A stretch of DNA of 10,935 bases from the NCBI GenBank assembly GCA_027013765.1, contig JALWGG010000156.1, positions 1-10,935 on the forward strand, given 5' to 3'. The position numbers and the translations under genes were made by a program. The stretch comes from Acidilobaceae archaeon. Its GTDB lineage: Archaea; Thermoproteota; Thermoprotei_A; Sulfolobales; Acidilobaceae. How positions within the stretch are numbered: the stretch's first letter is position 1; each line of letters starts with the position of its first letter. Shown one piece after another: positions 1 through 5,026 of the stretch. The notes beneath the pieces are model-generated. The model worked only from the letters and a program-made list of their open reading frames with translations, was not told the DNA's origin and did no database searches.

Positions 1-1
1 G

Positions 2-349
2 ATACTTGACGAGCTCACCGACCCCTGGGGGATAAAGGTGACGGCTGTCACGCTCAAGGAGGTTGGCCTCCCCGAGGGCAGGGTCAGGGCTATGGCCAGG
101 CAGGCCGAGGCGGAGAGGTGGAGGAGGGCCAAGATCATAGAGGCTGAGGGCGAGAAGCAGGCCGCGAGGATACTCTCCGAGGCAGCGAGGATGTATGAGG
201 AGCACCCCGTCGCCCTCAGGCTGAGGGAGCTCCAGACGCTTGTCGAGATTGCCAAGGAGAAGAACATGGTTATAGTAACGCCTCAGCACACTAGCCTGTA
301 TGGAGAAGTACTAGCCCTATCCCAAGCGCGTAGGGGCATAGAGTCTTAG
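2..349 (+). CDS. Stomatin / SPFH (band 7) protein, C-terminal part (5' end outside window)
   Basis: The reading frame is already open at base 2 and ends with TAG at 347-349, so only the last 115 residues are visible. They begin with the end of the SPFH domain (DPWGIKV, VTLKEVGLPE). A charged, Ala/Glu-rich coiled coil follows (MARQAEAERWRRAKIIEAEG, then EKQAARILSEAARMYE), which is diagnostic for prokaryotic stomatins. The region then runs LRELQTLVEIAKEKNMVIV into a short polar tail. Stomatins are membrane-anchored scaffolds that oligomerise through this coiled coil; the N-terminal membrane hairpin would lie outside the window. The next gene, 45 bp downstream on the same strand, is an NfeD/STOPP protease. 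That is the standard archaeal p-stomatin operon, in which the protease is known (Pyrococcus horikoshii PH1511/PH1510) to cleave stomatin near its C-terminal hydrophobic stretch. Here the corresponding stretch (MVIV) is short. Confidence 0.93.
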   Translation: MLDELTDPWGIKVTAVTLKEVGLPEGRVRAMARQAEAERWRRAKIIEAEGEKQAARILSEAARMYEEHPVALRLRELQTLVEIAKEKNMVIVTPQHTSLYGEVLALSQARRGIES

Positions 350-394
350 GCTCCGCTCTACACAGTAAATATATGGGGTGCTGGGTGCTAGAGT

Positions 395-1804
395 GTGAGG
401 GATAGAGCTGGCATATTGCTAGTAATACTCATAATATTTATGGCTGTTGCCTTGAACCTCGCCCTCGCAGAGGAGGACCTGGGCTCGAAGTATTGTGGGG
501 CCCAGGCATACAAGAAGTATGGTCTCTTTAATGATGGAGACTATGACAGGGTTACATCTAATAGGGTTTACGTGATCAAGGTTGAAGGCGTGATAGATTA
601 CGCGATGGCCGAGTATATATCCAGCTCCATTAAAGAGGCCGAGAACGACAATGCAGTTTTAGTGATAGAGTTAAACACCCCCGGAGGCCTACTTGATGCC
701 GCACTCGATATAGTATCCAGTATAGGCGACTCCAAGGCCCCCGTTATTGGCTATGTAGTCGATAAATGGGCTGAAAGCGCCGGGACACTAATACTAGTAT
801 CGACGCATATAGCCGCTATGGAGCCTGGAACTATAATTGGAAGCGTCCAGCCGATCGCGTATGACCCCGCAACCGGGGGGTATAGGCCTATAAACGAGTC
901 AAAGATAATCAACCCTATAATTAAAGTATTTTGCGAACACGGAGCAACTAAGGGTAGGAACGCTACTGCACTCGTCAGGTTCGTCCTATTCAACGACAAT
1001 TACGGGGCAGAAGAGGCCCTGCAGCTTGGAGTGATAGACGTTGTGGCAACAGATATACACGACCTACTAGCCAAGGTCAATAACAGGGTCGTGGCACTCC
1101 CATCGGGGGACAGAGTCCTACTCAACCTAGACTCACCAGAGATCGTAGAGTTGAGGCCCAGCTTGAGAGTAACACTACTCCACACACTATCGGATCCAAT
1201 GCTGGCAGGGATCCTCCTCAGCCTGGGCACGTTGATCGTGTTATTCAGCCTTGTCTCAGGGAACCCGGGAGCGGTTGGCGTGGGTGTGCTGCTGCTACTA
1301 CTCGGCCTGGCTGGTCAGGGATTCAACCCGAATATGACCAGCCTCTTCCTGATCATCGGGGGCTCTATACTACTCTTCATAGAGATCTATACGCCAGGCT
1401 TCGGCCTCATAGGGGGTACTGGCATCGTTATGCTTGTACTAGGGATCGCGCTATTACCGGTAGGCGGTGGCCAGGGCTTTAGTATATCGCCGGAATACGC
1501 CGACCAGCTTCTAAAGACTCTATACGCCACTGGAGGGGCTTTCGGTCTGATGACCGCGTTCATTGTATACAAGGTTATACAGGTTAGGAGGCAGAAGCCT
1601 ATAGTATGGGATATCGTGGGTTCCCGTGGCAGGGCAGTTGACAGGATAGAGCCGGGTAAGCCCGGTTTCGTCCTGGTCGAGGGAGAGTATTGGAAGGCTG
1701 TCAGTGATGAGGTTATTGAAGCTGGGGAGCGTGTGGAGGTCATTGGGAAGGAGGAGCATATACTGAAGGTTAGGAAGGTTTCCGACACCAGTCCTTCTCA
1801 ATAG
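395..1804 (+). CDS. NfeD / STOPP family membrane-bound serine protease (ClpP class, stomatin partner)
   Basis: Full-length 469-aa protein with the classic three-part NfeD layout. Residues 5-25 form a signal-like hydrophobic segment. Residues about 57-230 are the ClpP/crotonase-fold protease. It contains ELNTPGG (92-98), the nucleophile in AESAGT (Ser128) and the likely general base in NESKI (Lys170). The 42-residue spacing matches the Ser-Lys dyad known from P. horikoshii 1510-N (Ser97/Lys138). Residues about 262-395 contain four to five hydrophobic helices, including YTPGFGLIGGTG. Residues about 404-461 form the C-terminal OB-fold NfeD domain (VGSRGRAVD, GFVLVEGEYW). The protein should sit in the cytoplasmic membrane with the protease domain outside and cut stomatin or other membrane proteins. 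The start is GTG with GGGTG at 383-387 seven bases ahead. This implies transcription from upstream, probably with the stomatin gene. A TATA-like TAAATATAT at 366-374 would instead predict a leaderless start at about 395, so an extra promoter cannot be excluded. Confidence 0.95.
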   Translation: MRDRAGILLVILIIFMAVALNLALAEEDLGSKYCGAQAYKKYGLFNDGDYDRVTSNRVYVIKVEGVIDYAMAEYISSSIKEAENDNAVLVIELNTPGGLLDAALDIVSSIGDSKAPVIGYVVDKWAESAGTLILVSTHIAAMEPGTIIGSVQPIAYDPATGGYRPINESKIINPIIKVFCEHGATKGRNATALVRFVLFNDNYGAEEALQLGVIDVVATDIHDLLAKVNNRVVALPSGDRVLLNLDSPEIVELRPSLRVTLLHTLSDPMLAGILLSLGTLIVLFSLVSGNPGAVGVGVLLLLLGLAGQGFNPNMTSLFLIIGGSILLFIEIYTPGFGLIGGTGIVMLVLGIALLPVGGGQGFSISPEYADQLLKTLYATGGAFGLMTAFIVYKVIQVRRQKPIVWDIVGSRGRAVDRIEPGKPGFVLVEGEYWKAVSDEVIEAGERVEVIGKEEHILKVRKVSDTSPSQ

Positions 1805-1973
1805 CACCCTTCAACTCTGCTAGCCCGTCATAGATCTCCTCTATGATGCCTAGAACCCTCAACGCCTCTCCCTTGAGGTCCTCCCTGGATAGTATCGGTG
1901 TGAGGCTATGCTCTAAGAGCTCCATCCTAGCATAGACCCTGTCGAGGACCTCGCCTATACACGCTTTATCCAA
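1770..1973 (-). CDS. Small helical protein of unknown function, downstream of the phosphorylase-like gene
   Basis: I do not recognise a family. The product is 67 aa from the preferred TTG at 1973, or 72 aa from an upstream TTG at 1988 that overlaps the stop of the preceding gene. The start at 1973 is preferred because a near-perfect Shine-Dalgarno GAGGTG (1981-1986) lies seven bases ahead. The sequence is almost entirely amphipathic helix with two segments (EVLDRVYARMELLEHSLTPI and GEALRVLGIIEEIYDGLAEL) separated by SREDLK, which suggests a helical hairpin or small coiled coil. It begins 11 bases after the end of the phosphorylase-like gene on the same strand, so the two are probably co-transcribed and may act together. 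Its last 35 bp overlap the 3' end of the convergent nfeD gene. Coding status rests on the good ribosome site, operon position and regular heptad-like hydrophobic pattern. Confidence 0.68.
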   Translation of the reverse strand: MDKACIGEVLDRVYARMELLEHSLTPILSREDLKGEALRVLGIIEEIYDGLAELKGAIEKDWCRKPS

Positions 1974-1980
1974 GCCCCTA

Positions 1981-1986
1981 CACCTC
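1981..1986 (-). promoter_or_regulatory. Shine-Dalgarno GAGGTG deciding the start of the 67-aa gene
   Basis: GAGGTG on the - strand matches the complement of the archaeal 16S tail (CACCTC) and is seven bases before TTG 1973. It overlaps the stop codon region of the preceding gene, which fits translational coupling within one transcript. Confidence 0.55.
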
Positions 1987-2773
1987 AAATCTCCTTTAGC
2001 CCCGAGACAGCTTTTAGGATCTCGACCGCAGCCAGGTAGAGTATGGCCTCACGCCTAGACTCCTCCTTGACCCTCCTTATAAAGACATCAGCATTAGGCT
2101 CTAGAGGGGCTAGTGGAGCCGTGTATTGGGTATAGAGTATAGAGAGGGAGACGGCCTCTAGCCTAGGAAACCTGTATTGGAGGGCGTAGAGCGGGGCCGT
2201 GAGGCTGTCCACGGCGTAAACACCCTCAACCCCCATGTACCTCTCCACATCATCCTTAACCCATGGAAGCCTCGGATGATCCACGGTCACGGTGAGGCCC
2301 ACTAGATACTCGAACTCGGAGAACCTGACCTCCAGTATGTTTGACGCCGTAGAGAGGAGGTTCATAGATGCTAGTAGCGGTAGGCCCGGCTCGGCTAGCC
2401 TCCTGCTAGACGAGTCCAGGGGGACAGCGCCCTGGGCTATAAGCACGCTCTCCTGGCCCACGCCCTTCCTAACCCTAAACCCTCTGCCAAGGAGTATGAC
2501 CCTCCTAACACCTATCGAGTAAAGCTCTGAAACTGCCTGCACTACTGCCTGGGGATATTGTGGGACTAGTTGTATGATTAAGTCGAGCCCAAGCTGAGAG
2601 CCCACTATACTCTTAAACCCCGGCATGCCCTCATACTCTCCCAACACCCTCTCAATACTCCTCTTCGAGCTTGCCAACGCCTCCATACTATCAGCTATGA
2701 CAGCGTTTGGAACGGTTATAGCGCCATGGACGCCGGTTACAGGCCCGATACCAGTACTCGACAAGGCGACCAT
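1985..2773 (-). CDS. Nucleoside-phosphorylase-fold protein (PNP/UDP family), likely catalytically degenerate
   Basis: The protein is 262 aa from ATG 2773, or 267 aa from GTG 2788. The overall pattern follows uridine/purine nucleoside phosphorylases. It has an N-terminal strand-turn, then a beta-strand and helix (VSELYSIGVRRVILLGRGF, residues 86-104, 267-aa numbering). GQESVLIAQGAVPLDSSS (111-128) matches the family stretch GDVLVTTAAVRLDGAS. VGLTVTVDHPRL (163-174) and YAVDSLTAPLYAL (191-203) follow, the latter at the place of the ribose-binding MES/MEA motif, and the protein ends with a helix. Compared with what I recall of E. coli Udp, the key pockets are changed: GDPxR is not recognisable, STGIGGPS reads LVPQYPQA, GTTG reads GRGF, and MES reads VDS. 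It is probably not a working phosphorylase. A TATA-like AAATAAAA lies about 26 bp before ATG 2773 and no Shine-Dalgarno is present, so a leaderless start at 2773 is preferred. An old PAC2-chaperone reading was rejected. Confidence 0.72.
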   Translation of the reverse strand: MVALSSTGIGPVTGVHGAITVPNAVIADSMEALASSKRSIERVLGEYEGMPGFKSIVGSQLGLDLIIQLVPQYPQAVVQAVSELYSIGVRRVILLGRGFRVRKGVGQESVLIAQGAVPLDSSSRRLAEPGLPLLASMNLLSTASNILEVRFSEFEYLVGLTVTVDHPRLPWVKDDVERYMGVEGVYAVDSLTAPLYALQYRFPRLEAVSLSILYTQYTAPLAPLEPNADVFIRRVKEESRREAILYLAAVEILKAVSGLKEI

Positions 2774-2836
2774 GCCCCGGGGGGTCACACTTTTATTTCT
2801 ACACTAATATGCTAGGTTTAAGGGGGGTATATAAGG
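2774..2836. promoter_or_regulatory. Divergent promoter region between the phosphorylase-like gene and speD
   Basis: The gap separates two outward-facing genes. The A/T block CTTTTATTTCT (2790-2800) reads as a TATA box in both directions. On the - strand its spacing predicts transcription starting at about 2770, at or next to ATG 2773. On the + strand it predicts a start at about 2821, giving speD a short leader that still contains its Shine-Dalgarno. TATATAA at 2829-2835 also looks like a TATA box but is too close to speD to serve it with a ribosome site. Confidence 0.45.
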
Positions 2837-2843
2837 GGGGGTG
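2837..2843 (+). promoter_or_regulatory. Shine-Dalgarno GGGGGTG deciding the speD start
   Basis: GGGGGTG, continuing as GAT, pairs with the 16S tail (GGAGGTGAT with one G:U wobble) and is six bases ahead of TTG 2850. The in-frame GTG at 2841 is therefore part of the ribosome site rather than the initiation codon. Confidence 0.6.
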
Positions 2844-2849
2844 ATTGTT

Positions 2850-3230
2850 TTGACACAGGCTATTGAGAGGCTAGATGAGAAGCCGAGGGTTGTAGGGACC
2901 CATGTATATGGGAACTTGGTTGGATGCAGGAATAAGGGACTCCTACGGGATATCGAGGGCCTCAAGAGGCTTGTAAAGAAGGCTGCTGAGATAGGGAATA
3001 TGACTATACTAGATATAAAGGCCTGGAGGATTGGGGAGGGTGCAAGCGTAGTCGCAATAATCCTAGAGAGTCATATAACAATCCATACATGGCCTGAGTT
3101 CGACTATGCCACTGTGGACGTCTATAGCTGTGGGGCCCACACAAACCCGGTAAAGGCGTTTAACTACATAGTGAATGAGTTGCAGCCATTGAAAGTGGAG
3201 CAGGGGATAGCCGACAGGAGCCTGGAATAG
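2850..3230 (+). CDS. speD: Pyruvoyl-dependent S-adenosylmethionine / arginine decarboxylase proenzyme
   Basis: A 126-aa protein from TTG 2850 (129 aa if read from GTG 2841). It is a prokaryotic class 1B AdoMet decarboxylase by the block LESHITIHTWPE and then DVYSCG. Self-cleavage should occur between Glu76 and Ser77 (129-aa numbering), turning the serine into the pyruvoyl cofactor. His82 and Cys97 are the usual processing and proton-donor residues. The N-terminal GTHVYGNLVGC matches the family start. The enzyme makes decarboxylated AdoMet for spermidine and longer polyamines. However, crenarchaea also carry a paralog that decarboxylates arginine to agmatine (shown in Sulfolobus by Giles and Graham), with the same cleavage site. 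The sequence alone does not let me choose between the two activities. The gene stands alone on its strand with its own promoter, and a GC palindrome and T-tract follow it. Confidence 0.95.
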   Translation: MTQAIERLDEKPRVVGTHVYGNLVGCRNKGLLRDIEGLKRLVKKAAEIGNMTILDIKAWRIGEGASVVAIILESHITIHTWPEFDYATVDVYSCGAHTNPVKAFNYIVNELQPLKVEQGIADRSLE

Positions 3231-3234
3231 GTTT

Positions 3235-3262
3235 GCCCCCGGGGGGCTGTGCCCCCGGGGGC
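3235..3262. repeat. GC-only double palindrome in the convergent gap (likely terminator / strong hairpin)
   Basis: GCCCCCGGGGGGC (3235-3247), TGT, then GCCCCCGGGGGC (3251-3262). Each arm is self-complementary and the two arms are complementary to each other, so the element is both a tandem repeat and a 12-bp stem with a three-base loop. It lies five bases after the speD stop and before the stop of the convergent hydrolase gene. No U-run follows immediately; the nearest is 3297-3304. Confidence 0.6.
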
Positions 3263-3296
3263 TATGATATAGGGGCCTGTAGTCAACCGGAACACC

Positions 3297-3304
3297 TTCT
3301 TTTT
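3297..3304 (+). terminator. T-tract terminator for speD
   Basis: TTCTTTTT about 67 bp after the speD stop fits archaeal intrinsic termination, which needs T-rich DNA rather than a hairpin. On the opposite strand a TTTT (3309-3312) just after the hydrolase stop could serve the convergent gene. Confidence 0.4.
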
Positions 3305-3317
3305 AACTAAAATGCCA

Positions 3318-4052
3318 CTAATGCTTGCATACTTCTAGTGTATAGTTATCGCTTGGCACTAGGACCTCGCCTAGAGTTGCTGCCTCTCTCTCGGACTCGG
3401 GTGAGATATGGTAGAGGATCTTATGTCTAGCCTCCCTGACCTGGTCTATAGCCTGTCTTACGGTTGTGTGGCCTATCTCCCTTCCAATATCCTCCATTCC
3501 TGAGGGTAGCGTTGCCTCGTGTATTGCTACATCTGCCCCTCTCGCTCTAGACTTGTATATCTGTGTTGGGCTGGTATCGCCGCTGACCAGTATCCTCACG
3601 CTGCTGTATTTTATTTCTAGACTGACCGCCTCGACGCTGTGCCTAGCCTCTAATACGGTGGCTATCAGGTTATTGATCCTATATGTTTCCCCGGGTTCCA
3701 CTATATTTATCTCTATATCGAGCTTCTCGGGTTTGTGGAGGCTTGATAGTAATCGCTCTATGAGCCTGCTTGCATGTTTCGTTGTATATATCTTTAGGCT
3801 TCTATGATTACTGAATGTTTTAAGGAATGCTAGGTGTAGCAACCCTGCATAGTGGTCTGGATGCCCATGCGTCACGAGCACAACATCTATAACGGCGGGG
3901 GCGATGCCGTGACGTGCTATATTATTAATGGCGCCGCATCCAGCATCGACCAGCAAGAGGTCCTCGGAGGTCCTTAGTAGGATGGAGCTGTTAGCTCTGT
4001 AGGGGTGGATCGCGTTCCCCGTCCCCAGCATGTATATTGTTATGCAGGCCAT
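3318..4052 (-). CDS. Metallo-beta-lactamase fold hydrolase, ribonuclease Z-like
   Basis: 244-aa cytoplasmic enzyme with the complete two-metal motif set of the RNase Z branch. It has LGTGNA near the N-terminus, LLVDAGCG (33-40), THGHPDH (His62, His64, Asp66, His67), His138 (EARHSV), GDT (Asp159), HEATLP (178-183), GHTT (194-197) and the final ligand in LYHISP (His215). The HEAT and HISP motifs point to tRNase Z relatives rather than glyoxalases. It is shorter than typical tRNase Z (about 300 aa), and I see no room for the flexible exosite arm that grips tRNA. A phosphodiesterase or other hydrolase of unknown substrate is therefore safer than calling it tRNase Z. The start ATG follows the TAG stop of the MarC-like gene with no gap, so translation is probably coupled. 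Confidence 0.88.
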   Translation of the reverse strand: MACITIYMLGTGNAIHPYRANSSILLRTSEDLLLVDAGCGAINNIARHGIAPAVIDVVLVTHGHPDHYAGLLHLAFLKTFSNHRSLKIYTTKHASRLIERLLSSLHKPEKLDIEINIVEPGETYRINNLIATVLEARHSVEAVSLEIKYSSVRILVSGDTSPTQIYKSRARGADVAIHEATLPSGMEDIGREIGHTTVRQAIDQVREARHKILYHISPESEREAATLGEVLVPSDNYTLEVCKH

Positions 4053-4631
4053 CTATACCACGCCCCACTCAACTAGTGCTGCATGGATCATTTCCGAGGC
4101 TATTGCTGATATTAGCAATGCTATGAATTTTGACAATGCCTTGACCCCCGTAACGCCCAGCACCCTACGCAGTAGAGGCGAGATGTATAGGACAGCACCA
4201 ACAGTTAGTGCTGCGGCTATGAACGCGATTGTGACATAGATTCTAGGGTGTGATGCCGAGAGGTGTAGTAGGAGCGTTATAGCACCCGGGCCCAGGATCA
4301 TTGGTGTAGCAAGTGGTACAACAGCTATCTCGCCCTCTTCAACATTCCTAACCCTATGCTGGCCGGTTATCATGTCAATTGATATGACGAGGAGTAGGAT
4401 TCCCCCGCCCATACTTAGGCTAGGCAAGCTAACGCCCATCAGCTCTAGTATCTTATATCCTGCAGCTATCACCAGGATGCCGAGGAATACAACCAGGCCC
4501 AGGCTCTGTAGAACTATCCTGCTAGCCTCCCTATAATCGCTCTTGCCGGTTAGGGATAGGTATACTGATGCAGCCGTAAACGGGTTTAGAATAGCTAGTA
4601 TCCTGAGGTACAAGTCTACTAGCTCCTCCAA
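4053..4631 (-). CDS. MarC/SnatA family integral membrane protein
   Basis: 192-aa protein with about six hydrophobic helices and all MarC hallmarks: LNPFTAASVYLSLT (15-28), MGGGILLLVISIDM (74-87), ATPMILGPGAI (108-118) and a hydrophobic C-terminal hairpin. It sits in the cytoplasmic membrane. Despite the family name, a drug-resistance role is unsupported; a Thermococcus member (SnatA) is described as a small neutral amino acid transporter, which is the better guide. The start is TTG 4631, since the codon two before it is a stop. GGGGGGTG lies seven bases ahead, and the length matches the family. A second TTG at 4613 follows GGAGGAG but would trim the first helix. The hydrolase gene begins immediately after this stop. 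Confidence 0.9.
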   Translation of the reverse strand: MEELVDLYLRILAILNPFTAASVYLSLTGKSDYREASRIVLQSLGLVVFLGILVIAAGYKILELMGVSLPSLSMGGGILLLVISIDMITGQHRVRNVEEGEIAVVPLATPMILGPGAITLLLHLSASHPRIYVTIAFIAAALTVGAVLYISPLLRRVLGVTGVKALSKFIALLISAIASEMIHAALVEWGVV

Positions 4632-4638
4632 TCATCTA

Positions 4639-4646
4639 CACCCCCC
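4639..4646 (-). promoter_or_regulatory. Shine-Dalgarno GGGGGGTG of the MarC-like gene
   Basis: GGGGGGTG on the - strand, seven bases before TTG 4631, supports the long start rather than the internal TTG at 4613. Confidence 0.5.
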
Positions 4647-4695
4647 ATACAAGCGTTGATCCGTATCAACAACCTAATACACGTATCTATCAGGA

Positions 4696-4744
4696 CAGCC
4701 CTACTTAGCCTAACAAGATAGTCGGGCTGATATAAGGGGCTTAT
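4696..4744. repeat. Two inverted repeats upstream of the MarC-like gene
   Basis: CAGCCC (4696-4701) and GGGCTG (4724-4729) are complementary across a 22-base loop. Directly beyond them ATAAGGGGCTTAT (4732-4744) is a 5-bp inverted repeat around GGG. They lie between the end of the 58-aa gene and the MarC-like gene. They could form a weak hairpin or an operator; function is not shown. Confidence 0.3.
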
Positions 4745-4773
4745 GCCAGGTTCAATAGCTGTTCCCGCCTGTG

Positions 4774-4950
4774 TTATACCAGCCCTCTTCTCCTCGCCTC
4801 CCTCCTTAGGTGTTCTAGCACTTCGAAGGGGTCCCCCTCATATAGGTCCTCTAACTCTTCGACTACATGGATCCATTTCTTGCCATATAGCCTTCTCGCA
4901 AGATTTATGGTTTCATCGAGTATCTGCTTGGCTTCCCTGATCTTGTCCAT
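4774..4950 (-). CDS. 58-aa charged helical protein, unknown function
   Basis: A short gene easily missed by length cut-offs. It opens with ATG at 4950-4948 and ends with TAA at 4776-4774. The protein begins MDKIREAKQILDETINLARR, continues through LYGKKWIHVVEELEDLY and GDPFEVLEHL, and ends RREARRRGLV. It is predominantly helical, very rich in Glu, Lys and Arg, with no membrane segment and no cysteine. A basic C-terminus could touch nucleic acid, but this is only a guess. Support for coding comes from three things. GGAGGGTG (4961-4968) lies ten bases before the ATG. A strong A/T promoter box sits at the right distance. Codon use is typical (AGG, CTA, ATA, GAG/GAA mix). It fills most of what would otherwise be a 395-bp empty stretch. 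I do not recognise a family. Confidence 0.75.
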   Translation of the reverse strand: MDKIREAKQILDETINLARRLYGKKWIHVVEELEDLYEGDPFEVLEHLRREARRRGLV

Positions 4951-4960
4951 ACCCCCATTA

Positions 4961-4968
4961 CACCCTCC
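4961..4968 (-). promoter_or_regulatory. Shine-Dalgarno GGAGGGTG of the 58-aa gene
   Basis: GGAGGGTG on the - strand, ten bases before ATG 4950, is close to the ideal GGAGGTG and is the main reason for accepting the small gene. Confidence 0.55.
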
Positions 4969-4996
4969 GCTTGTTGGATCCGCCCGGTAAGCCTGG

Positions 4997-5011
4997 ATAT
5001 ATATTTTAATT
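4997..5011 (-). promoter_or_regulatory. TATA box for the 58-aa gene
   Basis: The - strand reads AATTAAAATATATAT, a long A/T block in a GC-balanced region. With normal archaeal spacing, transcription should start at about 4976, giving a leader of about 26 bases that includes the ribosome site. It lies just after the stop of the nmd3 gene, so the small gene has its own promoter. Confidence 0.6.
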
Positions 5012-5026
5012 AGTCCCAGGCCATCC

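Noticed and set aside
366..374. TATA box TAAATATAT giving nfeD a leaderless transcript
   Set aside because: Spacing would fit, but GGGTG seven bases before the start indicates a leader, so co-transcription with stomatin is simpler. Not fully excluded.
1387..1807. - strand frames within nfeD
   Set aside because: They oppose the conserved membrane and OB-fold parts of NfeD and show no family features.
1985..2788. PAC2-type proteasome assembly chaperone for the - strand gene
   Set aside because: The glycine-rich N-terminus suggested it, but the order VRRVILLGRG, GQESVLIAQGAVPLD, VGLTVTVD, YAVDSLTA fits nucleoside phosphorylases better.
2841..2849. GTG at 2841 as start of speD
   Set aside because: It is part of the GGGGGTGAT ribosome site; TTG 2850 has proper spacing.
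4743..4940. + strand 65-codon frame in the gap before nmd3
   Set aside because: It is antisense to the better supported 58-aa gene, which has a promoter and ribosome site.
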